The notes: generated from the sequence alone by a model not told the origin. A stretch of 64,000 nucleotides of DNA from Micromonosporaceae bacterium (GCA_009377645.1 WHTQ01000002.1:1-64000); one strand, 5' to 3'; shown: positions 52,355-62,078, counted from the stretch's first letter. Made by a program: numbers and translations.

Positions 52355-53606
52355 GCAGGTCGGCCAGCGGGACCGCCGGGTCGGCGAGCTTGCCCGGGTC
52401 GACCGGCTGCCCGGACCGGACCAGCCGCTCGACCTCGTCGCCGACATCCCAGACGTTGACGTTCATCCCGGCCAGCACCCGTGATCCCGGGTCGAGCCAG
52501 AACGCCACGTACTCCGGGACCTTCCCGTCCACCAGCGCCGGGTCCCCGCGGTAGACCACCCGTTCGTAGCCGCCGGGCTCGACCCACCCGCGCAGCTCCA
52601 TCCCGAGGTCGTACTGGTCGGTGAAGAAGAACGGCACCGGGTCGAACTCGACCGGCTGGTCCAGCATGGAGCGTGCGGCGGCCGGGCCGCCGTCCAGCGC
52701 CCGGGACCAGTGCTCCACCCGGACCGGCCGGCCCACCAGGGTGCTCGGGGTCCGGGCCACGTCCCCGACCGCGTAGATGTCCGGGTCGGAGGTGCGCAGG
52801 CACGCGTCGGTCAGCACCCCGTCGTCCACCTCCAGCCCGGCCGCTACCGCCAGCTCGGTGGCGGGCGCCACGCCGATCCCCACCACCACCAGGTCGGTGG
52901 GGAGCTCGGTGCCGTCGGCCAGCAGCACCGTGCCGACCTGGCCGCCGGCGCCTCGCAGCTCCTGCACCGTGGCCCCGAACCGGAACTGGACGCCGTGCGC
53001 CCGGTGCAGGTCCCGGTAGTGTGCGGCCACCTCGTCCCCGAGCGCGGCGTGCAGCGGCAGCTCGGCCAGCTCCACCACGGTTACCTCCGCACCGTAGCCG
53101 CGGGCGGCGGCCGCGGTCTCCAGCCCGATCCAGCCGGCGCCCACCACGACCACCCGCTTCGCCCGCCCGTCCCGCAGGTCCGCCAGCAGCGCGTCGGACT
53201 CGTCCAGGGTGCGAAGGTAGCGCACGTTGTGCAGGTCCTGACCGGGCACTCGCAGCGGGCGCACCCGGGAGCCGGTGGCCAGCAGCAACCGGTCGTAGCG
53301 CAGGTCCTCGACCCCGTCCAGGGTCACCGTATGGGCGGCCGCGTCCAGCATCGTGGCCCGCTGGCCCAGCCGCAGCTCAATCCGCTGCTCGGCCCACCAG
53401 GCCGGCTCGTGCAGGTAGGCCTGCTCGCGCGGCTCCGCCCCGGTCAGGTAGCCCTTGGACAGTGGGGGCCGCTCGTACGGTGGCTCGATCTCCTCGCCCA
53501 CCAGCACCACCCGGCCGGTGAAGCCCTCCTCGCGCAAGGTCTCGGCCGCCTTCCCGCCGGCCAGCGATGCCCCAACGATCACAAAGGTACGCTCGTCCGC
53601 AGTCAT
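52347..53606 (-). CDS. NAD(P)/FAD-dependent ferredoxin reductase-type oxidoreductase
   Basis: 419 residues. FAD-binding FVIVGASLAGGKAAETLREE, LLATGSRVRPLRVPG, NAD-binding VVVVGAGWIGLETAAAARGY, and DIYAVGDVARTP. Matches ThcD/BphA4-type reductases that pass electrons to a [2Fe-2S] ferredoxin serving P450s or dioxygenases. Neither partner is encoded nearby. Confidence 0.9.
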   Translation of the reverse strand: MTADERTFVIVGASLAGGKAAETLREEGFTGRVVLVGEEIEPPYERPPLSKGYLTGAEPREQAYLHEPAWWAEQRIELRLGQRATMLDAAAHTVTLDGVEDLRYDRLLLATGSRVRPLRVPGQDLHNVRYLRTLDESDALLADLRDGRAKRVVVVGAGWIGLETAAAARGYGAEVTVVELAELPLHAALGDEVAAHYRDLHRAHGVQFRFGATVQELRGAGGQVGTVLLADGTELPTDLVVVGIGVAPATELAVAAGLEVDDGVLTDACLRTSDPDIYAVGDVARTPSTLVGRPVRVEHWSRALDGGPAAARSMLDQPVEFDPVPFFFTDQYDLGMELRGWVEPGGYERVVYRGDPALVDGKVPEYVAFWLDPGSRVLAGMNVNVWDVGDEVERLVRSGQPVDPGKLADPAVPLADLLS

Positions 53607-53616
53607 ACCGCCTAGC

Positions 53617-54864
53617 CTACGGCTTCCCGTCCGGGCCGGCGGGCCGGTGCAGCCGCTCGTACCAGGCGATCGCGGCCGGGTCGGTGAGCGAGGCGACCTG
53701 GTCGACCACCACCCGCAGCCGGGCCGGGTCGTCCGCAGCCGCCTTCCACATCGGCGCGAACACCGGGTCCAGCCCGTCCGGCGCCCGCCCGGCGAGCGTC
53801 TCGACCAGCCGGGTCAGGATCTCGCGCTGCCGCGCGTACCACGGCTCGACGCCCCGCCGGCGCATCACGTACCGCAGCGCGATCCCCTTCAGCAGCGCGC
53901 ACTGCACCCGCACCTCCCGGGGCACCACCAGGTCGGTGGCGTACCGCCGCAGCGGGCCGCCGCCGACGGTGGCCCGGGTGGCGCCGACCGCCGCCGCCAC
54001 GAACCGTCCGGTGAGGACGCTGGTGAACCGCTTCAGCACCACCTGGGCGCCGTGGCTGCCGTCGTAGTCGGGCAGCGGAGCCAGCACCGGGTCGGCCAGC
54101 AGCCCGGCGAGCCCGGCGGCCAGGGTGGACGGTGGCTCGGGCGAGTACGCCTCCGCCACGTCCGCGCACAGCGCCGCCCGCTCGTCCGGGTCGTCGCGCA
54201 GCGCCGCCAGCGTGACGAAGCCGCCGTGGATGCCGTCCTCGACGTCGTGCACCGAGTACGCGACGTCGTCGGCCCAGTCCATCACCTGCGCCTCCAGGCA
54301 CCGGCGCGGCGGGTCGCCGGCCGGAGCCGGGTCGCGCAGCCAACCGAACACCTCCGCGTCATCCGGGTACGCGCCGAACTTGCGCTGCCCGCCCCGCCGG
54401 AACCAGGGGTACTTGCAGGCGGCGTCCAGGCTGGCCCGGGTCAGGTTCAGCCCGGCGCCCGGCACCTTCGCCTCCAGCCGGGTCAGCACCCGCAGCGTCT
54501 GGGCGTTGCCCTCGAACCCACCGCACGGCTGCGCGACCACGTCCAGCGCGTCCTCTCCGTTGTGCCCGAACGGCGGGTGGCCCAGGTCGTGGGCGAGCCC
54601 CGCGGTGTCGACCAGGTCCGGGTCGCAGCCCAGCCGCTGGCCGATCTCCCGGGCGATCTGCGCCACCTCCAGCGAGTGGGTCAGCCGGGTCCGCAGGAAG
54701 TCGTCCGCTCCGGCAGCACTGTGGACCTGGGTTTTCGTGGCCAGCCGCCGGAACCCGGCCGAGTGCAGCACCCGCGCCCGGTCCCGCTGGAACGGGCTGC
54801 GCTCGGCGCCGCTGTCCTTGGCCGGCTCAGCCCGGAACCGCTGCGCATCCGGGTCGTCGCTCAC
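53617..54864 (-). CDS. dgt: Deoxyguanosinetriphosphate triphosphohydrolase (dGTPase-like HD protein)
   Basis: 415 residues. HD-domain metal ligands: His63 in RTRLTHSLEVAQ, His92-Asp93 in GLAHDLGHPPFGHNGE, and Asp in DWADDVAYSVHDVEDG. Hydrolyses dNTPs to nucleosides and triphosphate, shaping the dNTP pool; the actinobacterial form belongs to the type-2 subfamily. In actinobacteria dgt commonly neighbours dnaG, as here. Confidence 0.9.
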   Translation of the reverse strand: MSDDPDAQRFRAEPAKDSGAERSPFQRDRARVLHSAGFRRLATKTQVHSAAGADDFLRTRLTHSLEVAQIAREIGQRLGCDPDLVDTAGLAHDLGHPPFGHNGEDALDVVAQPCGGFEGNAQTLRVLTRLEAKVPGAGLNLTRASLDAACKYPWFRRGGQRKFGAYPDDAEVFGWLRDPAPAGDPPRRCLEAQVMDWADDVAYSVHDVEDGIHGGFVTLAALRDDPDERAALCADVAEAYSPEPPSTLAAGLAGLLADPVLAPLPDYDGSHGAQVVLKRFTSVLTGRFVAAAVGATRATVGGGPLRRYATDLVVPREVRVQCALLKGIALRYVMRRRGVEPWYARQREILTRLVETLAGRAPDGLDPVFAPMWKAAADDPARLRVVVDQVASLTDPAAIAWYERLHRPAGPDGKP

Positions 54865-54958
54865 CCCGCGATCGTATCCGGCTGTTCGCCCGGCGGCCCG
54901 ATGTCGTACCCCGCCCCTACCCTACGGAACATGCGTACGACAGCTCCCGCAAAGAAAT

Positions 54959-54978
54959 GTGGCCCCCGAGGGGGCCAC
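54959..54978. other. Perfect 9-bp hairpin between dgt and the NYN remnant
   Basis: GTGGCCCCC-GA-GGGGGCCAC. A very stable stem in the region upstream of both divergent genes. No T-run. Might be a terminator for read-through on either strand or a leader structure. Confidence 0.4.
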
Positions 54979-55052
54979 CCAGCCGCGCGCAGCGGCTTCG
55001 CACAAAGCCCACGCTACCCGCCCAGGACCGCCACGTCAACGGAGATCGCCCG

Positions 55053-55320
55053 GTGAGCGACACAGTCTTCTACATCGACGGCCACAACTTGTATCACGGC
55101 ATCCGGAGGAAGTTCGGCCGGAAGTACCTATGGCCTGCAGATCGCCCCGAGCCGCCGGGTCGTCATCGCATACCCGCCGGGTCGGCACAGCCCACGAAAC
55201 ACCTTCGACGGGCGGGTGACCGCGTTCCAGATCCCGGAGCAGCACTTCGCCGCCGCGCAGCTGCCCCAGCAGGTCACCCGGGGCGGGCGCAGCTACCGCC
55301 GGCCGGACAAGTGGCGATGA
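55053..55320 (+). pseudogene. NYN-domain (PIN-like) nuclease remnant with internal deletion
   Basis: GTG 55053 (GGAG nearby) starts VSDTVFYIDGHNLYHGIRRK, then FGRKYLWPAD, the N-terminus of an NYN-domain protein (first catalytic Asp in YIDGHNLYHG). After about 27 residues the sequence jumps, in another frame, to the family's C-terminal end (SRRVVIAYPPGRHSPRNTFD, FAAAQLPQQVTRGGRSYRR, PDKWR). About 100 residues, with the remaining catalytic Asp positions, are missing. Length 268 = 3 x 89 + 1. Inactive. Confidence 0.65.
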
Positions 55321-55328
55321 CGCGGCCG

Positions 55329-58013
55329 TCAGCGGCTGTCGGAGCCGGCGGACGTGCTGGCGGCGCGGCCGGCCTCCAGCCGGGCCACCGGCACCCGGAA
55401 CGGCGAGCACGACACATAGTCCAGCCCGGCGTCGTGGAAGAAATGCACCGACTCCGGGTCCCCGCCGTGCTCCCCGCACACGCCGATCTTCAGGTCGCTC
55501 CGGGCGGCCCGGCCCTCCGCGACCGCGATCCGCACCATCCGGCCGATCCCGTCCTCGTCGATCGACTCGAACGGCGAGACCCCGAAGATGCCCTTCTCCA
55601 GATACCGCGTGAAGAACGAGCCCTCCACATCGTCGCGGGAGAAGCCCCAGCCCATCTGGGTCAGGTCGTTGGTGCCGAACGAGAAGAAGTCGGCCGCCTC
55701 GGCGATCTGCCCGGCGGTCAGCGCCGCCCGCGGCACCTCGATCATCGTGCCGATCAACGCCGGGACATCCACACCGGATGCCTCCGCCACGTCCCGCAGC
55801 ACCGCCTCGGCCTCCTGCCGGACCGTCTCCAGCTCCTGCACCGCCCCGACCAGCGGCACCATGATCTCCGGCCGCGGATCCCCGCCGGCCCGCTTGACCT
55901 CCGCCGCCGCCTCGGCGATCGCCCGCACTTGCATGTCGAACAGCCCGGGAATGACCAGCCCCAGCCGGACTCCGCGCAGCCCCAGCATCGGGTTCTGCTC
56001 GTGCATCCGCCGGACCGCGGCCAGCAGGGTCCGGTCCCGACCGGGGTCCTCGCCCCGCTCCTCGGCCAGCGCCACCCGCACCGCCAGCTCCTCCAGCGGC
56101 GGCAGGAACTCGTGCAGCGGCGGGTCGATCAGCCGCACCGTCACCGGCAGCCCGTCCATCGCCCGGAAGATCTCCACGAAGTCGCCCCGCTGCAGCGGCA
56201 GCAGCGCGGCCAGCGCCGCCTCCTGCTCGCCCCCGCCCTCGGCCAGGATCAGCCGCTCCACCAGCTCCCGCCGGTCGCCGAGGAACATGTGCTCGGTGCG
56301 GCACAGGCCGATCCCCTCGGCCCCGAACCGGCGCGCCCGGGCGGCGTCCTCGCCGGTGTCCGCGTTTGTGCGCACCCCCAGCCGGCGGGCCCGGTCGGCG
56401 TGACCGACCAGCCGGTGCACCGCCCCGACCAGCTCGTCGGCCTCCGGGCTGACGGTGCCCTCGAAATACTGCACCACCGGCGAGGGCTGGACCGGGATCT
56501 CACCCAGATAGACCCGGCCGGTGGAGCCGTCGATCGAGACCACGTCGCCCTCGGCGACGGTCTGCCCGGCGACCGTGAACCGCCGCCCGGCCACGTCCAC
56601 GTCCAGCGCCTCCGCACCGCACACGCAGGTCTTGCCCATCCCCCGGGCCACCACCGCGGCGTGGCTGGTCTTCCCGCCCCGGCTGGTCAGGATCCCCTGC
56701 GCGGCGATCATCCCCGGCAGGTCGTCCGGGGTGGTCTCCTTGCGCACCAGGATCACCCGCTCGCCGGCGGCCGCCTGCTCGGCCGCCCGGCCGGACTCGA
56801 AGACCACCTTCCCGACCGCCGCGCCGGGCGAGGCGGCCAGCCCAGTGGCCAGCTGGGTCGGGGCGCCGGCCAGATCGAAGGTGGGGAACATCAGCTGCGC
56901 CAGCTGCGCCCCGCTCACCCGGTGCAGGGCCTCGTCCAGGTCGATCACTCCCTCGTCGACCAGGTGCGTGGCGATCGTGAAGGCAGCCGCGGCGGTCCGC
57001 TTGCCGACCCGGGTCTGCAGCATCCACAGCTTCCGGCGCTCGATCGTGAACTCGATGTCGCACAGGTCCCGGTAGTGCCCCTCCAGCGTCGCCATGATCG
57101 ACATGAGCTGGTCGTACGAGGGCTTGTCCAGCTGCTCCAGATCCTGCAACGGCACCGTGTTCCGGATCCCGGCCACCACGTCCTCGCCCTGCGCGTTGGC
57201 CAGGTAGTCCCCGTAGACCCCGCGGGCGCCGGTGCTCGGGTCGCGGGTGAACGCCACCCCGGTGCCGGAGTCCGGCCCGAGGTTGCCGAACACCATCGTC
57301 TGCACGTTCACCGCGGTGCCCAGGTCGGTCGGGATCCGCTCCTGCCGGCGGTAGAGGATCGCCCGCTCGGCGTTCCAGGACTGGAACACAGCCCGCACCG
57401 CCATGTCCAGCTGCTCGCGCGGCTGCTGCGGGAAGTCCCGCCCGGTGTGCTCGGAGAAGATCTTCTTGTACCCGTCGACCAGCGCGCGCAGGTCGCCGGC
57501 GTCCAGGTCCAGGTCGTCGCCCGTACCCTTGGCCGCCTTGGCCCCGTCCATCGCCTGGTCGAACCGCTCCCCCGGGACCTCGCAGACGGTCTTGCCGAAC
57601 ATCTGGATCAGTCGCCGGTAGGAGTCCCACGCGAACCGCTCGTCCCCGCTCTGCCGGGCCAGCCCGACCACGCTCCGGTCGTTCAACCCGACATTGAGGA
57701 CGGTCTCCATCATGCCCGGCATCGAGAACTTGGCTCCGGACCGTACCGAGACAAGCAGCGGGTTTCCCGGGTCGCCGAGCCGCCGGCCCATCGCCTGCTC
57801 GACCACGGCCAGCCGGTGGCCCACCTGCTCGGCCAGCTCCGGCGGCTCGGCGCCGGTGCTCAGATAGGCCCGGCACGCCTCGGTGGTGATCGTGAACCCG
57901 GGCGGCACCGGCAGGCCCAGGTTGGTCATCTCCGCGAGGTTGGCACCCTTGCCACCAAGCAGGTCCTTCTGGTCCTTGTTGCCTTCGGCGAAGTCGTACA
58001 CGTACTTCGGCAT
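55329..58013 (-). CDS. ppdK: Pyruvate, phosphate dikinase
   Basis: 894 residues, usual length. N-terminal ATP-grasp domain (MPKYVYDFAEGNKDQKDLLG, GKGANLAEMTNLGLPVPPGF), swivelling domain with phospho-His (GGKTSHAAVVARGMGKTCVC), and PEP/pyruvate barrel (FFSFGTNDLTQMGWGFSRDD, IGVCGEHGGDP with catalytic Cys). Interconverts pyruvate, ATP and Pi with PEP, AMP and PPi. Monocistronic. Confidence 0.97.
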   Translation of the reverse strand: MPKYVYDFAEGNKDQKDLLGGKGANLAEMTNLGLPVPPGFTITTEACRAYLSTGAEPPELAEQVGHRLAVVEQAMGRRLGDPGNPLLVSVRSGAKFSMPGMMETVLNVGLNDRSVVGLARQSGDERFAWDSYRRLIQMFGKTVCEVPGERFDQAMDGAKAAKGTGDDLDLDAGDLRALVDGYKKIFSEHTGRDFPQQPREQLDMAVRAVFQSWNAERAILYRRQERIPTDLGTAVNVQTMVFGNLGPDSGTGVAFTRDPSTGARGVYGDYLANAQGEDVVAGIRNTVPLQDLEQLDKPSYDQLMSIMATLEGHYRDLCDIEFTIERRKLWMLQTRVGKRTAAAAFTIATHLVDEGVIDLDEALHRVSGAQLAQLMFPTFDLAGAPTQLATGLAASPGAAVGKVVFESGRAAEQAAAGERVILVRKETTPDDLPGMIAAQGILTSRGGKTSHAAVVARGMGKTCVCGAEALDVDVAGRRFTVAGQTVAEGDVVSIDGSTGRVYLGEIPVQPSPVVQYFEGTVSPEADELVGAVHRLVGHADRARRLGVRTNADTGEDAARARRFGAEGIGLCRTEHMFLGDRRELVERLILAEGGGEQEAALAALLPLQRGDFVEIFRAMDGLPVTVRLIDPPLHEFLPPLEELAVRVALAEERGEDPGRDRTLLAAVRRMHEQNPMLGLRGVRLGLVIPGLFDMQVRAIAEAAAEVKRAGGDPRPEIMVPLVGAVQELETVRQEAEAVLRDVAEASGVDVPALIGTMIEVPRAALTAGQIAEAADFFSFGTNDLTQMGWGFSRDDVEGSFFTRYLEKGIFGVSPFESIDEDGIGRMVRIAVAEGRAARSDLKIGVCGEHGGDPESVHFFHDAGLDYVSCSPFRVPVARLEAGRAASTSAGSDSR

Positions 58014-58101
58014 TGCTGCAGCCTCCCGCGGCGCGCGATCCAGGTTTCGGGGCCAACTCTAGACGAGCGCCGGCCGGGCACTCGTGGTCCCACCGCCTGT
58101 C

Positions 58102-58470
58102 TCACTCCGCGGAGATCCCTACCGCCCCCGAGCCGGAGCCGTTCCGCGACCGGGCGACGCCGCCGCCCGCGCGGATCGCCGCCGCGTCCTGCTGCGCCCG
58201 CGCGTGCAGCTCCTCGGCGGTCTGCAGCAGCCTCGCCAGCCGGTTCGCCAGCGACGGGCGCTCCTCGGCGCAGCGCCGGAGCTGGTCGACCTCCAGCTGG
58301 GCGTCGCACAGCTGCGTCTGCAGCACCTCCACCGAGTCCAGCTGGCACAACGCCTCCTCCAGCCGGGCGGTCAGGTCGTCCAGGCACCGCTCGACCTGCC
58401 CGCGGTCGTAGCCCCACAGGACGATCTCGAAGTCCGGTACGTTGCCCTGCTTCCCGTTGCGGTCCCCCAT
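58102..58470 (-). CDS. DivIVA-like small coiled-coil protein
   Basis: 122 residues. N-terminal FEIVLWGYDRGQVERCLDD matches the DivIVA motif (F---GYDR-QVD) that senses curved membrane or binds coiled-coil partners. It is followed by a coiled coil (LEEALCQLDSVEVLQTQLCD, AQLEVDQLRRCAEER, LARLLQTAEELHARAQQDAA). Much shorter than true DivIVA/Wag31, so an accessory cytoskeletal protein. Monocistronic, between ppdK and a sortase-like gene. Confidence 0.75.
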   Translation of the reverse strand: MGDRNGKQGNVPDFEIVLWGYDRGQVERCLDDLTARLEEALCQLDSVEVLQTQLCDAQLEVDQLRRCAEERPSLANRLARLLQTAEELHARAQQDAAAIRAGGGVARSRNGSGSGAVGISAE

Positions 58471-58611
58471 GATGCTGCCCCTTCCCCCGCTTCCCCGTAC
58501 ATCTCTCGCTGCCCCCGGCACCGGGCCCCGACCACCCGACCCGTCGTCCGGCCCTTCGCCCCTCTCATTGTGATACCGCGAAGGATCTGATCATCTACGC
58601 GAAACGCCTGG

Positions 58612-59211
58612 TCAGGGGGTCAGTGTGGCGAACACGACCGGCTCCGCCGGCGGGCCCGGCCCGGCCCGGTACGAGGGCACCAGCCGCAGCGACGCCGCAC
58701 CGCTCCCGCCCGGGCGCCGGTCCACCGAGGAGTAGGCCGCCACCCGTTCGACCGTGAACCGGGCCCGGGTCTGGTCCGCGCGCAGCACCGTGATCTGGTC
58801 GCCCGGCACCAGCCTGCCCAGCCGCCCGAAGACCGCCGGCTGCCCGTCCGGCCCGGCGATGGCGCCGACGATCACTGCGCTGCCCGGCTCTCCCGGGCTG
58901 GTTCCCCGCCCGTACCAGCCGGCCCGCCCCACCGGCGGCGCCTCCAGCTCGCCGGACCGCAGCTGCAGCGGCACCACGTCAGTGTCCACGCCGATCACCG
59001 GAATCACGATCCGCACCGGCACCGACCGCCCCATCCCGGGTGGCTCCGCCCGGGCCGGCCGGGAGCCCGGCTCGGTGTGGAGCACGGCGGTGGTAGCCAC
59101 GCCAGCGCCGGTCGCGGCCAGCCCGACCGCCAGCAGCGCCACCGCGACTCGCCGCGGCCCGGCCGGCCGGAGCGCGTCGATCATCCCGCTCACCCACTGC
59201 CCGGTCCACAT
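58612..59211 (-). CDS. Class F sortase-like protein lacking catalytic His and Cys
   Basis: 199 residues with an N-terminal membrane anchor (VAVALLAVGLAATGAGVATT). The fold follows class F sortases: VRIVIPVIGVDTDVVPLQL, GWYGRGTSPGEPGSAVIVGA, FGRLGRLVPGDQITVLRAD, FTVERVAAY. In active sortases VIVGH carries the catalytic His and LRLITC the Cys; here the sequence reads VIVGAIAG and LRLVPSYR, so both are gone, and the usual Arg region is altered. It is probably a pseudoenzyme or decaying gene. Divergent from the PEBP gene. Confidence 0.7.
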   Translation of the reverse strand: MWTGQWVSGMIDALRPAGPRRVAVALLAVGLAATGAGVATTAVLHTEPGSRPARAEPPGMGRSVPVRIVIPVIGVDTDVVPLQLRSGELEAPPVGRAGWYGRGTSPGEPGSAVIVGAIAGPDGQPAVFGRLGRLVPGDQITVLRADQTRARFTVERVAAYSSVDRRPGGSGAASLRLVPSYRAGPGPPAEPVVFATLTP

Positions 59212-59394
59212 CTCCCTCGCCTCGTTCCGCTTAGTACGATAAAGTCGAGATTACGAGGATTACGAGCTTCGCTCGCGTACATTCGCTATGACCAATACCC
59301 GCCGGCGGGCCGCCGGGCTCGGGGGTGTCGGGCCGCTCCGACCGGTCTGCGAGGGTTGCTGCGACGGCAACGCGATTGTGCGAGGATCGCCGGC

Positions 59395-59922
59395 ATGAGT
59401 CTTGAACGTCCCGTCGCCCCGGACCCGTACGCACTCCTGCCGGCCGTCCCCACGTTCGTGCTCGCCAGCACGGACGTCACCGACGGCCGGCCGATAGACA
59501 AGCGGTTCGCACACGGCAGTGCCGGCGGCCAGAACCTGTCCCCGCAGCTGTCCTGGAGCGGCTTCCCGGAGCCGACCCGCAGCTTCGTGGTGACCTGCCT
59601 GGACCCGGACGCCCCCACCGGCAGCGGCTTCTGGCACTGGTCGATGGTGAACGTCCCGGTCACCGTCACCGATCTACCGACCGGCGCCGGCGAGCCGGAG
59701 GGCGCCTTCTGCGTGCGCACCGACTTCGGTGAGCGGGGCTACGGCGGGCCGGCGCCGCCGGCCGGCGACCGGCCGCACCGCTACATCTTCGCGGTGCACG
59801 CCGTCGACGTGGAGCGGCTGGACGTCACCCCCGACACCCCGCCCGCGGTGGTCGGCTTCAACCTCGCCTTCCACACGCTGGCCCGGGCGTTGATCCGGCC
59901 CACCTTCCAGGTGCCCGGCTAA
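59395..59922 (+). CDS. PEBP-family (YbhB/YbcL-like) protein
   Basis: 175 residues. PEBP core: NLSPQLSWSGFPEPTRSFVV, CLDPDAPTGSGFWHWSMVNV, YGGPAPPAGDRPHRYIFAVH. Cytoplasmic Raf-kinase-inhibitor-like fold that binds phosphoryl or small anionic ligands. Bacterial function uncertain. Upstream DNA carries an 8-bp direct repeat ATTACGAG at 59250 and 59259. Confidence 0.92.
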   Translation: MSLERPVAPDPYALLPAVPTFVLASTDVTDGRPIDKRFAHGSAGGQNLSPQLSWSGFPEPTRSFVVTCLDPDAPTGSGFWHWSMVNVPVTVTDLPTGAGEPEGAFCVRTDFGERGYGGPAPPAGDRPHRYIFAVHAVDVERLDVTPDTPPAVVGFNLAFHTLARALIRPTFQVPG

Positions 59923-59957
59923 CGGCCCGGGCTGGAGCGGTCAGCGGGGCCCCCTGC

Positions 59958-61331
59958 TCAGTCGAGGCGCTCCCGCAGGTAACCCTCGACCGAGTCCAGA
60001 CCGACCCGCTCCTGCGCCATGCTGTCCCGGTCCCGGATCGTCACCGCGCCGTCGGTGAGCGTGTCGAAGTCGACGGTGACACAGTAGGGCGTGCCGATCT
60101 CGTCCTGCCGGCGGTAGCGGCGGCCGATCGCCTGGGCGTCGTCGAAGTCGACCGACCACCGCTTGCGCAGCGCGGCGGCCAGGTCGCGAGCCTTCGGTGA
60201 CAGGTCGGGGTTGCGGGACAGCGGGAGCACCGCCACCTTGACCGGGGCGAGCCGACGGTCGAACCGCAGCACCGTCCGCTTGTCCACGCCGCCCTTGGTG
60301 TTCGGCGCCTCGTCCACGTCGTAGGCCTCCAGCAGGAACGCCAGCACGGCGCGGGTGAGGCCGGCGGCCGGCTCGACCACATACGGCACCCACCGCTCGC
60401 CGCTGTCCTGGTCGAAGTAGGACAGGTCCACACCGGAGTGCTTGGCGTGGGTAGTCAGGTCGAAGTCGGTCCGGTTCGCCACGCCCTCCAGCTCGGCGAA
60501 CTCCGAGCCGCCGAACTGGAACCGGTACTCGATGTCCACTGTGCGCTTCGAGTAGTGGGACCGCTTCTCGTCCGGATGCTCGAAGTAGCGCAGGTTGTCC
60601 GGGGACAGGCCGAGGTCCACATACCAGTCCCAGCGCTGCTGCAGCCAGTACTCGTACCACTGATCATCGGTGCCCGGCTTGACGAAGAACTCCATCTCCA
60701 TCTGCTCGAACTCGCGGGTTCGGAAGATGAAGTTGCCGGGGGTGATCTCGTTCCGGAACACCTTGCCCACCTGGGCGACCCCGAACGGTGGCTTCCGGCG
60801 GGCGGAGGCCATCACGTTCAGGAAGTTGAGGAAGATCCCCTGCGCGGTCTCCGGGCGCAGGTAGTGAACGGCCTCGTCGTCCTCGACCGGACCGAGAAAG
60901 GTCTTCATGAGACCGTTGAACATCCGCGGCTCGGTGAAGCTGCCGCGGTTGCCGCAGTGCGGGCAGGTCAGCTCGGACAGGCCGGTCGGCGCTCGGCCAT
61001 GCTTCTCGGCGAACGCCTCCTCCAGCTGGTCGGCCCGGAACCGCTTGTGGCAGGACAGGCACTCGGTTAGCGGGTCAACGAACGCGTCCAGGTGACCGGA
61101 GGCAGCCCACACCTCCCGGTTCAGCACCACCGCCGAGTCCAGGCCGACCACGTCGTCCCGCTCCTGGACCATCGACTTCCACCACTGCCGCCGGACGTTT
61201 TCCTTGAGTTCGACCCCGAGCGGGCCATAGTCCCAGGCGGACCGGCTGCCCCCATAGATCTCACTGGACGGGAAGACGAAACCCCGGCGCTTGGCCAGGT
61301 TGACGATCGCGTCAATGCGGTCTGCGGCCAC
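59958..61331 (-). CDS. glyS: Glycyl-tRNA synthetase (alpha2 type)
   Basis: GTG 61331 chosen for the GGAG upstream. 457 residues. Class II motifs: [55 protein letters not shown] (motif 2), and C-terminal anticodon domain ([14 protein letters not shown]). A four-Cys zinc ribbon is present (CLSCHKRF ... [10 protein letters not shown]). Charges tRNA-Gly. Confidence 0.97.
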   Translation of the reverse strand: MAADRIDAIVNLAKRRGFVFPSSEIYGGSRSAWDYGPLGVELKENVRRQWWKSMVQERDDVVGLDSAVVLNREVWAASGHLDAFVDPLTECLSCHKRFRADQLEEAFAEKHGRAPTGLSELTCPHCGNRGSFTEPRMFNGLMKTFLGPVEDDEAVHYLRPETAQGIFLNFLNVMASARRKPPFGVAQVGKVFRNEITPGNFIFRTREFEQMEMEFFVKPGTDDQWYEYWLQQRWDWYVDLGLSPDNLRYFEHPDEKRSHYSKRTVDIEYRFQFGGSEFAELEGVANRTDFDLTTHAKHSGVDLSYFDQDSGERWVPYVVEPAAGLTRAVLAFLLEAYDVDEAPNTKGGVDKRTVLRFDRRLAPVKVAVLPLSRNPDLSPKARDLAAALRKRWSVDFDDAQAIGRRYRRQDEIGTPYCVTVDFDTLTDGAVTIRDRDSMAQERVGLDSVEGYLRERLD

Positions 61332-61442
61332 GATGGCTCCTTCGTACGGGCACCGCCGGCTGGCTGCCGGCGCAGTCTTGAGATCAATGGGGGTACGCCC
61401 AGCGTACGGTGATGGCGCCGGACGCCGCACCCGGGTTCCCGG

Positions 61443-62078
61443 CTACCCCGGCTGCACGGTGCCGCACACCTCGAACCGGCCGGTACGCGAGCTCTGGTCC
61501 ACCGGGAAGATCAGCCGCGCGCTGGCGCCACCGGCGTAGGTCACGAACACCGGCACCGTCATCTCGCCGCCACCGGGCTCCAGCCCGCCGTTGCCCGGTT
61601 CGATCTGCAGGTCCCCGACCTGGTAGGACTCAATCGCCGGCTCCGCCGAGGCACGGCTGGTGAACGCCGGCAACGACTCGGCCCGCCGATCCTGCTCACA
61701 CCGCTGGTCGTAGGCCTGCTCCCAGTCCTCCTCCGCCACCGCCGCCAAGTAGTCGGCGACCGCCCGCTGCGCCTGCTCGTTGATCGCCTGCTCGCCGAGG
61801 ACCAGCAGCCCACCGACCGCCACCACACCGACGCCGCAGCAGACGGCCAGCACCGCGCCGGCCAGCCCCAGTCCGAGCCAGGTGCGGGCCCGGCGGCCCT
61901 CGATCGGGGCGGCGACGAACGGTGGCTGGACGCCGGGTCCCGGTGGTGGATCGGGAACCGGAGGCGGCCCAGAGGGCGGGGGCGGCCAAGCGGCCGGCGC
62001 AGCGTCAACGGGCCAGGCAGCGTCACCGGCCGCGGCTGCCCTGGCTGGCGGGGCCGCCCCGAAGTCGCGGTCAGTCAT
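61443..62078 (-). CDS. Membrane-anchored protein with Pro-rich N-terminus and NTF2-like extracellular domain
   Basis: 211 residues. Ala/Pro-rich cytoplasmic segment (AAWPPPPSGPPPVPDPPPGP), one helix (WLGLGLAGAVLAVCCGVGVV), then an extracellular part (AVADYLAAVAEEDWEQAYDQ, RCEQDRRAESLPAF, MTVPVFVTYAGGASARLIFP) resembling DUF4878/NTF2-like lumazine-binding folds of actinobacterial exported proteins. ATG overlaps the end of the monooxygenase-like gene. Function unknown. Confidence 0.75.
   Translation of the reverse strand: MTDRDFGAAPPARAAAAGDAAWPVDAAPAAWPPPPSGPPPVPDPPPGPGVQPPFVAAPIEGRRARTWLGLGLAGAVLAVCCGVGVVAVGGLLVLGEQAINEQAQRAVADYLAAVAEEDWEQAYDQRCEQDRRAESLPAFTSRASAEPAIESYQVGDLQIEPGNGGLEPGGGEMTVPVFVTYAGGASARLIFPVDQSSRTGRFEVCGTVQPG

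Noticed and set aside
54957-58472. 1171-codon open frame on the plus strand opposite ppdK
   Set aside because: Antisense shadow of ppdK and its neighbours; the real gene on the minus strand has all family motifs. Product is His/Arg/Pro-rich.
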